Positions 1 to 8,129 of a stretch of 64,000 nucleotides of DNA are shown here, in pieces (the first letter of the stretch is position 1; each line of letters opens with the position of its first letter). This stretch comes from Bacteroidetes bacterium UBA1941 (GTDB lineage: Bacteria > Bacteroidota > Bacteroidia > Chitinophagales > LD1): NCBI GenBank assembly GCA_002336805.1, contig DDEZ01000011.1:1-64000 (forward strand). The letters run 5' to 3'. A model generated the notes under the pieces. That model saw nothing but the letters and a program-made list of their open reading frames with translations, made no database searches and had not been told where the DNA came from. A program made the translations under genes and the position numbers.

Positions 1-1901
1 CCAGTAGCACCAGTATTTCCATCCGCGCCATTATTGCCAGCTACTCCTTGTGGACCTGTAGGACCCGCAGCACCGTCTACACCCGTAGGTCCGGCAGGAC
101 CAGTAGCACCCGTATTTCCATCAGCGCCATTATTTCCTGCTACGCCTTGCGTGCCAGTAGGACCCGCAGCACCATCAGCACCGGTAGGTCCGGCTGGGCC
201 AGTAGCACCAGTATTTCCATCAGTACCATTATTGCCTGCTACGCCTTGCGGGCCAGTAGGACCCGCAGCGCCATCTGCACCTGTAGATCCGTTAGGACCA
301 GTAGCACCAGTATTTCCATCCGCACCATTATTTCCTGCTACTCCTTGTGGACCTGTAGGACCCGCAGCGCCATCTGCACCGGTAGATCCGGCTGGACCGG
401 TAGCACCCGTATTTCCATTAGCACCATTATTTCCTGCTACACCTTGTGGACCTGTAGGACCCGCAGCACCATCTGCACCGGTAGATCCCGCAGGACCAGT
501 AGCGCCAGTATTTCCATCAGCGCCATTATTTCCTGCTACGCCTTGCGGGCCAGTAGGACCCGCAGCACCATCTGCACCGGTAGATCCCGCAGGACCCGTA
601 GCGCCAGTATTTCCATCAGCACCATTATTGCCTGCTATACCTTGTGGGCCAGTAGGACCGGCAGCGCCATCTGCACCTGTGGCACCGGTAGCACCATTGA
701 GGCCATTGCTACCAGCAGCACCCGTAGCACCTGTATTTCCATCAGTACCATTTGTACCATTAGTACCGGCAGCACCTGTAGGGCCCGTAGCACCTGTCAC
801 ACCTGCTGCACCGTTTGTTCCATTAGTACCAGCTGCACCAGTCGCACCTGTAGCGCCATTGAGACCATTAGTACCGGCCGCGCCAGTAGGGCCCGTAGCA
901 CCCGTCACACCTGCTGCACCGTTTGTTCCATTGATACCGGCAGCACCTGTGGCACCTGTAGCGCCATTGAGACCATTGGTACCGGCAGCACCTGTTGGAC
1001 CAGTAGCACCTGTCACGCCTGCTGCTCCATTTGTACCGTTAGTACCGGCAGCTCCTGTGGCACCTGTAGCGCCATTGAGACCATTAGTACCGGCAGCACC
1101 CGCAGGGCCTGTAGCACCTGTCAGACCCGCTGCACCATTTGTACCGTTAGTACCGGCAGCTCCTGTGGCACCTGTAGCGCCATTGAGACCATTGGTACCG
1201 GCAGCACCAGTAGGGCCCGTAGCACCAGTCACACCTGTAGCACCGTTCGTTCCTGCTGCACCAGTCGCACCATTTGCTCCATTCGTACCTGGGGCACCGG
1301 CCGCACCCGTGGCACCATTTGCGCCGTTAGTACCGGCTGCTCCTGTCGCACCGGTGGCACCCGTGGCTCCTGTCACACCGGTGGCGCCTCGCGCACCGGT
1401 AGGACCGGCACTGCCATTGGCACCGGTCATCCCCTGCGGTCCTGTAGGTCCCGCAGTACCCGCCGGACCAGTGGCACCTGTAGGGCCGGGAGCGCCATTA
1501 GCTGCGTAGAGTGCGTATGGCACACTGAGCAGCTGGCTCGTACCGCTGATAGTGTAGGATGAACCACCCGTAGGATCTATCTCTACCTGCAGAAATTTCT
1601 CACCACCACCCCACGTGATACTTGTGAATGCACCACTCGTCACAGTGCCTGAGCCGATAGGATAAGTGAATAGGCCAAACTGATTGGTCACGAGGCCGCT
1701 CTTTACCTCCTGGTACTCTATGGTACCGGTAGGCGAGGCATCATGGATCGTAAACCGCGCACTGACAGCTTGATTGGCCAGTACGGCACCTGACGCATTG
1801 CGCGCTACGGCCTGATAGTTGATCCGCTGCGGTACCTGGGCGAAAACCGTAGCAGAGAGCATGCAGGCCAGCAGCAGTGTGAAGAGTTGAGTTTTTCTCA
1901 T
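1..1901 (-). CDS. Collagen-like Gly-X-Y repeat surface protein (C-terminus outside window)
   Basis: Secreted structural protein with a signal peptide of about 22 residues ending in VFAQ. A globular N-terminal domain (RINYQAVARN..., roughly residues 25-130) resembles the head domain that precedes collagen-like repeats in many Bacteroidota proteins. From about residue 130 nearly every third residue is glycine (GPTGATGPAG style) up to the window edge, giving at least 500 residues of collagen triple-helix type sequence. The repeats form two arrays: 36-residue units first, then 33-residue units rich in GNNGADGNTG. The start ATG at 1899-1901 is followed directly by the signal peptide. The frame stays open to base 1 (about 633 codons), so the C-terminal domain and stop lie outside. 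The ligand or adhesion role is unknown. Confidence 0.9.
   Translation of the reverse strand, partial: MRKTQLFTLLLACMLSATVFAQVPQRINYQAVARNASGAVLANQAVSARFTIHDASPTGTIEYQEVKSGLVTNQFGLFTYPIGSGTVTSGAFTSITWGGGEKFLQVEIDPTGGSSYTISGTSQLLSVPYALYAANGAPGPTGATGPAGTAGPTGPQGMTGANGSAGPTGARGATGVTGATGATGATGAAGTNGANGATGAAGAPGTNGANGATGAAGTNGATGVTGATGPTGAAGTNGLNGATGATGAAGTNGTNGAAGLTGATGPAGAAGTNGLNGATGATGAAGTNGTNGAAGVTGATGPTGAAGTNGLNGATGATGAAGINGTNGAAGVTGATGPTGAAGTNGLNGATGATGAAGTNGTNGAAGVTGATGPTGAAGTNGTNGTDGNTGATGAAGSNGLNGATGATGADGAAGPTGPQGIAGNNGADGNTGATGPAGSTGADGAAGPTGPQGVAGNNGADGNTGATGPAGSTGADGAAGPTGPQGVAGNNGANGNTGATGPAGSTGADGAAGPTGPQGVAGNNGADGNTGATGPNGSTGADGAAGPTGPQGVAGNNGTDGNTGATGPAGPTGADGAAGPTGTQGVAGNNGADGNTGATGPAGPTGVDGAAGPTGPQGVAGNNGADGNTGAT
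41..660. repeat. Tandem 99-bp repeats within the collagen-like gene
   Basis: A 99-bp (33-codon) unit recurs with landmarks at 41, 140, 239 and 338 and continues to about 660, with substitutions between copies. Because the unit is a multiple of three, copy-number change would keep the collagen frame. Confidence 0.85.
660..1240. repeat. Tandem 108-bp repeats within the collagen-like gene
   Basis: The landmark GCCATTGAGACCATT recurs at 855, 963, 1071 and 1179, an exact 108-bp (36-codon) period. A related landmark lies at about 693. This array encodes the membrane-proximal (N-terminal) part of the Gly-X-Y region and differs in period from the neighbouring 99-bp array. Confidence 0.8.
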
Positions 1902-1936
1902 AATGATTGTATATGATTTAGGGATGTGGTTTATTA

Positions 1937-2452
1937 TTAGTGAACGATCAGAAACTGTTTATTCAATATTTTGGGCGATGCAGACCCGCTGCTAAAGCTG
2001 GCAGAAAGGATATATTCACCAGCAGCATAGGCCGTACAGTCAAATGTGTGAATCACCTTGCCAGATGAGTATGCCTCGGTCATACTGTAGTCAAGTTTCT
2101 GACCGAGCATATTATAAAGTTCTACTGTTACCTTGCCCTGATCAGGAAATTCATATCCATACCACAGCTTATCTGTGGCCGGTACAGGGTAAACGCTGAA
2201 CGCACCTGCAGCTTCTTTCTCGATATCCAGCAATCCATTAACGATGTCAGTGGGCTGCTGGAAACCCTGCGTGATAAAGTTGCCACCACCGGTGAGGGTA
2301 GGGGTCACAGTTTCACCTATCGTATAGGAAATGCTGCCGGCAGAGGAGGAGATAAAATTGCCACCGCTCGCTACCACCTGTGGTGATACACTCTGAGCCA
2401 TCATCGCTGTGCCGGAGAGCAGCAATGCAAAAAGCAGGTAGATCTTTGTCAA
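1937..2452 (-). CDS. T9SS type A sorting domain-containing secreted protein (171 aa)
   Basis: Small secreted protein. A signal peptide (about residues 1-19, ending MMAQ) is followed by a short Gly/Ser-rich region containing ISYTIGETV and FITQGFQQP, which is typical of small Bacteroidota surface proteins. The C-terminal ~80 residues (FSVYPVPATDKLW ... GEYILSA ... KQFLIVH) form a type A T9SS sorting domain that directs secretion and surface attachment. There is no enzymatic motif. It lies 35 bp upstream of the collagen-like gene on the same strand, so the two may be co-transcribed. The specific function is not recognisable. Confidence 0.85.
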   Translation of the reverse strand: MTKIYLLFALLLSGTAMMAQSVSPQVVASGGNFISSSAGSISYTIGETVTPTLTGGGNFITQGFQQPTDIVNGLLDIEKEAAGAFSVYPVPATDKLWYGYEFPDQGKVTVELYNMLGQKLDYSMTEAYSSGKVIHTFDCTAYAAGEYILSASFSSGSASPKILNKQFLIVH

Positions 2453-2792
2453 TGGGCTTGGGTTTTGATCTTGGTTAAAGCTACATTAAGTTATGATACG
2501 TGCGAAATACACTGTATCAATCCATTATACGGCACACAGTCGATAATGATACATATTATATGTTGTATGAATTAATTAGCTGATTATGAGTTGCATAGAA
2601 GCCTTTCAATGTGCGAAGTGTGTTTAAAAGTAATATTGCAATAGGAGTGCATGTCATGCTCATGCGGAGTTTAAGAGTGCGGTGTTTGATAGATGTGTTT
2701 TTCGATAAAACTCTCACGGTGCTGTGGGGGTGTCTATAGCTTCTGGCTGGTCGTAGACTCCAGTATATAGGTATAGAATGGCATCAAATAAA
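2453..2792. other. Intergenic region without recognisable gene
   Basis: AT-rich spacer between the T9SS gene (minus strand) and the tRNA-Pro terminator. It should contain the promoter of the minus-strand gene pair. No convincing ORF, RNA gene or repeat was seen. Confidence 0.5.
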
Positions 2793-2820
2793 AAAACCCT
2801 CACATTTCTGTGAGGGTTTT
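2793..2820 (-). terminator. Rho-independent terminator downstream of tRNA-Pro 3' end
   Basis: Perfect 12-bp inverted repeat (AAAACCCTCACA and its complement) around a 4-nt loop at 2805-2808. Read on the minus strand it ends in a run of seven T. It sits directly after the 3' end of the tRNA-Pro sequence, so it is probably the original terminator of the chromosomal tRNA gene. Confidence 0.8.
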
Positions 2821-2823
2821 GTG

Positions 2824-2868
2824 TCGGGGTACCAAGATTCGAACTTGGGACCCCCTGCTCCCAAAGCA
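2824..2868 (-). other. Probable attachment site core (tRNA-Pro 3' segment)
   Basis: About 45 bp of tRNA-Pro sequence, from the discriminator base to the anticodon stem, ends sharply next to unrelated DNA and 144 bp before a tyrosine integrase gene. Elements that use such integrases recombine at the 3' part of tRNA genes and leave a 3' fragment at one end and a rebuilt complete tRNA at the other. No second copy was found to the right, so the other junction is presumably beyond 64 kb. Confidence 0.65.
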
Positions 2869-2899
2869 AATCCAGCCCCACTATTGGTACGCCCTCAAT
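2824..2899 (-). tRNA. tRNA-Pro (UGG)-like sequence with disrupted 5' half
   Basis: On the minus strand the 3' half is a perfect tRNA: anticodon loop TTTGGGA (anticodon TGG, proline), T-arm CCAAG-TTCGAAT-CTTGG and acceptor strand TACCCCG followed by discriminator A. The 5' half does not fit: bases 1-7 would be GAGGGCG, which cannot pair with TACCCCG, and the anticodon stem ends in weak T-G pairs. A D-arm-like CCA/TGG pairing exists by chance or by remnant homology. The best reading is a 3' tRNA fragment left by element integration, not a working tRNA. Confidence 0.45.
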
Positions 2900-2942
2900 G
2901 ACATTCTGTCTTATTAATCAATGATTTACGGTACGCTTGAAT

Positions 2943-3000
2943 CCATGTGAATACACATGGAACGGACTATTGTTTGTGCAGGGTTTGTGCAAACACAAAC
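2943..3000. promoter_or_regulatory. Inverted and direct repeats upstream of integrase (candidate att-arm or int operator)
   Basis: Two perfect 7-bp inverted repeats with 4-nt spacers lie just upstream of the integrase: CCATGTG-AATA-CACATGG (2943-2960) and GTTTGTG-CAAA-CACAAAC (2983-3000). The half-site GTTTGTGCA is also directly repeated at 2972-2980. Such clustered sites next to the attachment core fit integrase/excisionase arm sites or an autoregulatory operator. Confidence 0.5.
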
Positions 3001-3011
3001 ACGTATTCAAA

Positions 3012-4226
3012 ATGAAAACCAATGTATTACTCGCTCTCGACAATCGCCGCCCTCGTCAGGATGGAACCTATGCCATCTTACTGAGGATTACTCACCATCG
3101 AACGTCTTCCCAAATCACTACAGGCATATTTATTCCTCTAAAGGATTGGGACGATAAAGAACGGAGAATACGACCTTCTTATAGAGGTACAGAATCCGTA
3201 ACCCGCTTAAACAACCAACTTCAAAAGCGTAAAACAGAAGCAATTGATGTAATCACGAAGCTAGAGGAGATAGGGACGCTCGAGGCCTATTCTGTTACGC
3301 AGCTTAAAGCATTTTTAGAAAGGAAGTCTGACACGAGTTCTTTCTTTCAATATGCAGAGGCTGTAATTGCAGAGTTAGAAAAAGCTAACCGGATAGGAAC
3401 AGCAAGAATATATAAGGACACAATCAATGTTCTGAAATCTTATGTAAGAAAGAAGCCGATAGCTTTTAAGGATATTAATCATGCATTCTTACTACGATTT
3501 GAGGCGGAACATTACAGCAAAGGAAATACTGCAAATGGTCTTTCAGTATATCTAAGAACAGTGAGGGCACTCTTTAATCGGGCAATTAAAGAGAATCTTA
3601 TAACCCAAGAGCTGTACCCATTTAAGCAGTACCAAATTCCTTCTTCAAAGACTCGTAAGCGTGCAATATCGCCTGATGCTATCAAACGCATAGTTGAATT
3701 ACAGCTTGATCCCAATCATACTCTCTTTCACACCCGCAATTATTTCCTACTAAGCTTCTACATGAGAGGAATGCCATTTGCGGATTTAGTTCAATTGAAG
3801 CTTGATAATATTATTGATGGCCGTATACACTACCAGCGTCAGAAAACAGATAAGCCTTACAGCATTAAGATCACAGCGGAGATAAAATTACTATTGGATG
3901 TATATCTCTTTGACAAGAAACTAGGGGGCTTCATATTTCCAGTTATTGATCGTAGTGATCCAGAGGGCCAGTATAAGGATGTTGTGTGGGCACGCAAACG
4001 GTATAACAAAAAGCTAAAAAAGCTTGCAGAACTTTGCGGAATACAGGAGCATCTCACAAGCTATGTAAGCAGACATAGTTTTGCGACGATAGCCAAGAAT
4101 AAGAATATTCCAATCTCAGCAATTTCCGAGATGCTTGGGCATAATGACATCAAAACAACAGAAATCTATCTTGCATCACTACCAAGTGATGTAATAGATG
4201 AATATCACGAGAAAGTACTCAAATAA
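3012..4226 (+). CDS. Tyrosine recombinase/integrase (phage integrase family)
   Basis: Site-specific recombinase (404 aa) expected to integrate and excise the element at tRNA-Pro. The N-terminal ~70 residues form the arm-binding domain seen in Bacteroidota integrases (VLLALDNRRPRQDGTYAILLRIT), followed by a SAM-like core-binding domain at about 95-200. The catalytic residues are visible: R252 (FYMRGMPFADL), a lysine in HYQRQKTDKP, Y351-x-x-R354 (SYVSRHSFAT, with Tyr at the usual His position), H377 (LGHND) and Y386 (nucleophile). A longer frame opens at 2937, but the ATG at 3012 begins the conserved MKTNVLL sequence, and the upstream stretch holds palindromes. The gene is convergent with the ietAS pair and separated from it by a terminator. 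Confidence 0.93.
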   Translation: MKTNVLLALDNRRPRQDGTYAILLRITHHRTSSQITTGIFIPLKDWDDKERRIRPSYRGTESVTRLNNQLQKRKTEAIDVITKLEEIGTLEAYSVTQLKAFLERKSDTSSFFQYAEAVIAELEKANRIGTARIYKDTINVLKSYVRKKPIAFKDINHAFLLRFEAEHYSKGNTANGLSVYLRTVRALFNRAIKENLITQELYPFKQYQIPSSKTRKRAISPDAIKRIVELQLDPNHTLFHTRNYFLLSFYMRGMPFADLVQLKLDNIIDGRIHYQRQKTDKPYSIKITAEIKLLLDVYLFDKKLGGFIFPVIDRSDPEGQYKDVVWARKRYNKKLKKLAELCGIQEHLTSYVSRHSFATIAKNKNIPISAISEMLGHNDIKTTEIYLASLPSDVIDEYHEKVLK

Positions 4227-4230
4227 CCAC

Positions 4231-4258
4231 AGCACCTTTCGTAAGATTGGTGCTTTTA
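4231..4258. terminator. Terminator between convergent integrase and ietS
   Basis: AGCACC at 4231-4236 pairs with GGTGCT at 4249-4254, followed by TTTTA. It lies between two convergent genes and overlaps the last bases of the minus-strand gene, so it probably serves both directions. Confidence 0.5.
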
Positions 4259-6787
4259 TATTTCAACTTGTATCTCACCAGTTGGAACCTCAATCTGATT
4301 CGCAGCTCGTATAAGTTCATATAGAGGAATAGCACCTGACAACAGCTCAAAGCTTACAGCTATTGAATAAGGCACATCCTCAGAGAGATCATTTTCCCAA
4401 CCTTTATGTCCTACAATCGCTAGATCGAAAACTTCTGGTAATCGGTATGATTTAATAACGCACCAAGACTTTTGAAGCGAGCTATCCTGGCGTTTTACAT
4501 TTGAAATTCTGCTCCAATCTGTACGCTCTCTAATTACCCACTGTATTGAACGCTGATCATTTGTATCATCATCAGGTTGTTCCATATTTTGATGTATTCG
4601 AGCTAAAAATTGCTCATGAGTTTCTTCCAATTTACAGGAATGCCAATCGAGCCATGAAGATAGATATGAGTTGGTCCTTCGCCTCGTCCTTCTTGTTTTG
4701 GAGGTAAAGGATAAAGTTACCTCTATTAGAATATCAAAATCCTCTCCTTGATTTCTAAGTCTGTCTGGGATATTTATTGAATAAACATGAGCTTGTTTGG
4801 CAGCTATAGTTTCAGATGCTATGAAGGTTATGCGACGATCTGAGTTTTCTGTAGCACGATTTATATCTGGAATGCCATATCCGAACTGTCTTATGTGGTC
4901 AATGGTAGGATTTGCAAAAACAGCTTGAGGTAATCTTGCTGATTGTACTATAAGTGCTCTGTACATATTTGCAGATTCCGTTGGGTATAGACGTTGCAGC
5001 GTTGCAGCAATATGGCTTACTTTAGGCGCAGCAAAAGATGTTCCTACCTGATCAGATCCGACACCTGCACCACCGTTGTATGTTGATTTTACCAACTCTG
5101 GTGCTATAGAAGATTCGTAAGAAATATTTGGACCAGCCTTTTCTCTTGCTAAATCACCACCGTATTCAACTACGTCAGGTTTAATCATCCCCCAAATACC
5201 GAGTCCTGTTCGCGTAAATGGGGATGGATTATCTCTTTTTCCAAATGACTCTCGTAGGCCATCGTCGAACTCCTCATGACAAACTGAGCCAACACTTAAT
5301 GCAAAGCAACTCTGTGCAGGATTAGCTATTCGGCTTGATTGTTCAAGTAAGAAGGATGGATAATCGCGTCCCGCTGCAATATGATCTGTTATTCCTGGCC
5401 TAAGTCTGCTCTCAGTCTGTTTAATATTACCAGCCGAAAGAACAAATAATATATTACGTTCATGCATCAATTGGTCGATTGAGGCAGCCCATTGTGACAT
5501 GTGCGTCGTTTTGCATGCATTTGCAACATTAATAGACATGTTGAAAATTCTCGTCCTATCGAATCTCTCGACGATATCTTTCATAAGGGTGGGCGGGAAA
5601 AGGGACTCAGGCAAAACCGTCCTACCCCCAATCGCTGTCATGACCTTTGCGTTTTGTATAAAGCAAGGAAGCTGATAGTCACCGTTGCGAGGAATTTGTC
5701 TAGGATATAAGATTGCACCGGCCACTCTAGTACCATGCCCTCCCTGAGATGCTGTATCGGCTGTACTTGTGTCGTTAGGTATAAAAGATACGGAACTAGC
5801 AACGTCTACGGCAGGAGCAAGTAATCTGTGTTCTTGCTGAATGCCACTATCTATAACGCATACAGATGGGTAACCCTCGCCGGGTGCTAATAAATTTGGC
5901 GCAATATTTTGTATTTGGTTTGTATCAGAATCTGTTATCTCCAACGGGTCATATTCAGACACTTCAAAAAGATACTGATAGTTGAATACTAAGTCCTTTA
6001 AGCCCCGTCCTGACAATTTTATTCTACAAGAAAAGCTGTCTTCATAATCTGCGTAAGAACTAAGAAGTTCCCCAGAATAATTCTGTATAAGTGCTTCAAA
6101 ATCGTTCTGTCTTTGAAAAGAAAGTTCGTCTCGAGCCTGATCCTGTTTCGCTTTCTTTGATGCCCATTTATTGAAGCGTTTATTGAATTTTTGGCTGCTA
6201 TCAGTTTTTGACTTTGTCGGTTGCGGGGAAGTTTTGATATAACAAGCTATGCCAACATCGACGATAAGAACATCAGTATCTTGTATCTGATCCCATTTGT
6301 TTTGTAATTCGTCGGATACGATTTGTTCAAGTTTCCATTGCTTACCAGTATTTATGCTCCAAAGCTTTGAGGCTTGATTTTTTGATTTCCCTGTTTGAGT
6401 TAAGAACTGATTTATTTTCTCCTTTAGAGAAATAAAATCCATGGAAGAAGCTCCAATTATAAAACCATTCTCTTCCTCGGCAATAATTTCAACACCAAAT
6501 CCCTTTAATGATTCTACATCAAGATCTTTCGCGTCGATTTGAAGGAATACAGGTGTAATATCCGGATTTGGCAAATCGGGAAGCTGATCTTCCTTTCGTT
6601 GTTTGATATTTGATTGCCAATACTCTGAAAGGTGATCAAGATTGTTTAAGAGAGTCTGACCATGCTGTTGACGATTCACAAGATTTACTCTTGTTTGTTC
6701 ATTCAGTTCATTATCGCCACCACCTTTAGGCGGTTTATGCAATCCCTCAATTTTCTTGGGGAAAGGTAGGTGTGGGAAATCGGACAT
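4256..6787 (-). CDS. ietS: IetS-like subtilisin-family serine protease (S8)
   Basis: Large cytoplasmic S8 protease (843 aa) with no signal peptide. The catalytic domain spans about 305-640: Asp313 (CVIDSGIQ), His351 (GGHGTRVAG), oxyanion Asn454 (LSAGN) and Ser584 (VGTSFAAPKVSH), all present. About 300 residues precede it and about 200 follow, as in the protease of the IetAS anti-phage system, where an AAA ATPase (IetA) and a subtilase (IetS) act together. It follows the ATPase gene by 18 bp on the same strand, so one operon is likely. The role in defence is known from the family; the proteolytic target is unknown. It could instead serve plasmid/element exclusion, the context in which iet genes were first named. 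Confidence 0.85.
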   Translation of the reverse strand: MSDFPHLPFPKKIEGLHKPPKGGGDNELNEQTRVNLVNRQQHGQTLLNNLDHLSEYWQSNIKQRKEDQLPDLPNPDITPVFLQIDAKDLDVESLKGFGVEIIAEEENGFIIGASSMDFISLKEKINQFLTQTGKSKNQASKLWSINTGKQWKLEQIVSDELQNKWDQIQDTDVLIVDVGIACYIKTSPQPTKSKTDSSQKFNKRFNKWASKKAKQDQARDELSFQRQNDFEALIQNYSGELLSSYADYEDSFSCRIKLSGRGLKDLVFNYQYLFEVSEYDPLEITDSDTNQIQNIAPNLLAPGEGYPSVCVIDSGIQQEHRLLAPAVDVASSVSFIPNDTSTADTASQGGHGTRVAGAILYPRQIPRNGDYQLPCFIQNAKVMTAIGGRTVLPESLFPPTLMKDIVERFDRTRIFNMSINVANACKTTHMSQWAASIDQLMHERNILFVLSAGNIKQTESRLRPGITDHIAAGRDYPSFLLEQSSRIANPAQSCFALSVGSVCHEEFDDGLRESFGKRDNPSPFTRTGLGIWGMIKPDVVEYGGDLAREKAGPNISYESSIAPELVKSTYNGGAGVGSDQVGTSFAAPKVSHIAATLQRLYPTESANMYRALIVQSARLPQAVFANPTIDHIRQFGYGIPDINRATENSDRRITFIASETIAAKQAHVYSINIPDRLRNQGEDFDILIEVTLSFTSKTRRTRRRTNSYLSSWLDWHSCKLEETHEQFLARIHQNMEQPDDDTNDQRSIQWVIRERTDWSRISNVKRQDSSLQKSWCVIKSYRLPEVFDLAIVGHKGWENDLSEDVPYSIAVSFELLSGAIPLYELIRAANQIEVPTGEIQVEI

Positions 6788-6806
6788 AGGTGGATTGGTA
6801 GGTAGG

Positions 6807-7808
6807 TTACTTGTTGTACTTTGTGTTCTCCGCTAGTGCATTATTTAGATGTTCTTTATCAACTATTTTATTTCCTTGTATCACTGCACTTTTTGCAGCA
6901 TCATTAGCTATTTTGACTATTAGCGCCGCCGAAAATCCTTGCATCTTGTCTGAGAGGGTATTCCAGTTGACAGATTTAGAGACGTTGATCGATGAAAGCG
7001 TGGTTTGAAGAATTCGTAATATTTCTTGCTTACCAGGCTTAGGTATTTCAATAATATCATCGAAGCGTCTAAATAAAGCTCGATCAATAGTATCTTCAAG
7101 ATTGGTTGTAGCTATAAGCAGTCCTGGCGCATCGTAGTCTTCAAGAAGATTCAAAAGAACATTAACTACGCGATGCATTTCACCTACGTCTTGACCTGAT
7201 GCACGAGTCTTTGCAATAAAATCGAATTCATCTAAGAGCAATACACATGGAAATGTTCGTACCGATTCAAACAGGGCCTTTAGGTTAGTGGCAGATTCAC
7301 CAAGATACGACGATATGATTGCCTCAAATCGAACTTTTAAAAAAGGGAGACCGATATTCCAAGCTATTCGCTCAGCACCCATGCTTTTACCACAACCAGG
7401 TGCACCGTGAAAAAGAACCTTTTTTCTCGGCTTTAATCCAAAGTGAGCTAAACGCTCTCGAGCAACATATTCCTTTTCGATACGCTGAAAGTGTGCCTCC
7501 AATTCATCAGAAAGAATCATTTCATGCCTAAGGTCGTCACGCTCAATGACTGTAGCCAGAGGTATATTGTATCTTTTATCCGTTGGGATGATCGTACCCT
7601 CCGGTAACAAAGTTCTGAGTTCCTTTTTGAAACTATTATGAGATGAAATATTCTTATCCAAAATTATTTGAAGACGTGAAGCTAGTTTGCCATGTCCCTT
7701 ACCACGCTCATCCTCAATAATTTTATTGGCGACCTTAATAAGGGCGTCATCAGAATCACCTTCGATTGATTTAAAAAGTCTTAATAATAGTTCTTGATTC
7801 ATGCTCAT
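6807..7808 (-). CDS. ietA: IetA-like AAA+ ATPase
   Basis: AAA+ ATPase (333 aa) partnered with the downstream subtilase. The Walker A motif GAPGCGKS is at 135-142 and Walker B LLLDEFD at about 190-196. A sensor-like LIATTNLEDT and arginine-finger region ALFRRFDD follow, then a C-terminal helical lid. This is the classic architecture of AAA proteins that remodel or deliver proteins to a protease. The N-terminal ~90 residues are helical and probably recognise the partner or trigger. An in-frame ATG two codons downstream is an alternative start. First gene of the two-gene operon; the promoter should lie in 7809-8000. Confidence 0.85.
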   Translation of the reverse strand: MSMNQELLLRLFKSIEGDSDDALIKVANKIIEDERGKGHGKLASRLQIILDKNISSHNSFKKELRTLLPEGTIIPTDKRYNIPLATVIERDDLRHEMILSDELEAHFQRIEKEYVARERLAHFGLKPRKKVLFHGAPGCGKSMGAERIAWNIGLPFLKVRFEAIISSYLGESATNLKALFESVRTFPCVLLLDEFDFIAKTRASGQDVGEMHRVVNVLLNLLEDYDAPGLLIATTNLEDTIDRALFRRFDDIIEIPKPGKQEILRILQTTLSSINVSKSVNWNTLSDKMQGFSAALIVKIANDAAKSAVIQGNKIVDKEHLNNALAENTKYNK

Positions 7809-8129
7809 AGTGTTCGCGACTGTGCGCTACACACAGCCTAAAGTAGGGAATAATTCGAGACTAGAAAATTGTATCATAAATATAGTGAATTTATATGCAT
7901 TTGAACCTATGAAAATGTAGTAATGGCATTGAAAGTTATCCTCAAAGAATTTCATAAGAAATCTACACAAATACGGATACTTGACAATTAATGTGATATA
8001 TGATAAAATGAGGTAAATCTTTCAAAAAGTCGCAGTACTAGCCATAAGAGCTTAAGCAATTGAACTCTTATAACTAGTACTGCCATTGGGTGGTATGTAT
8101 AGCAAATTAAGGAACTAAACTATCAAACA
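7809..8129. other. Divergent intergenic region with long imperfect palindrome
   Basis: This 321-bp spacer separates the minus-strand ietA from the plus-strand receiver-like gene and must hold both promoters. It contains a 17-bp string (7899-7915, beginning TTTGAACCTATG) that is repeated at 61,243 next to the right-hand structured repeat, and the strong palindrome at 8032-8083. No ORF was seen. Confidence 0.6.
8032..8083. repeat. 52-bp imperfect palindrome
   Basis: Outer arms GCAGTACTAG (8032-8041) and CTAGTACTGC (8074-8083) are perfectly complementary. Inner arms ATAAGAG (8044-8050) and CTCTTAT (8065-8071) are too, with a symmetric CC/AA internal bulge and a 14-nt loop. It ends about 47 bp before the receiver-like gene. 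There is no T-run, so an operator, an RNA structure or a recombination hairpin is more likely than a terminator. Confidence 0.6.

Noticed and set aside
1..1240. Possible CRISPR array because of regular repeats
   Set aside because: The repeats are contiguous, in frame and code for Gly-X-Y. There are no unique spacers and no cas genes.
34..1562. Long Pro-rich and Ser/Thr/Cys-rich frames on the plus strand
   Set aside because: They are shadows of the minus-strand collagen-like gene: GGN glycine codons read as NCC produce a proline every third residue. No signal or fold is visible.
2824..2899. A complete functional tRNA-Pro
   Set aside because: The 5' acceptor strand cannot pair with the 3' strand and the anticodon stem is weakened, so it is more likely a fragment at an integration junction.
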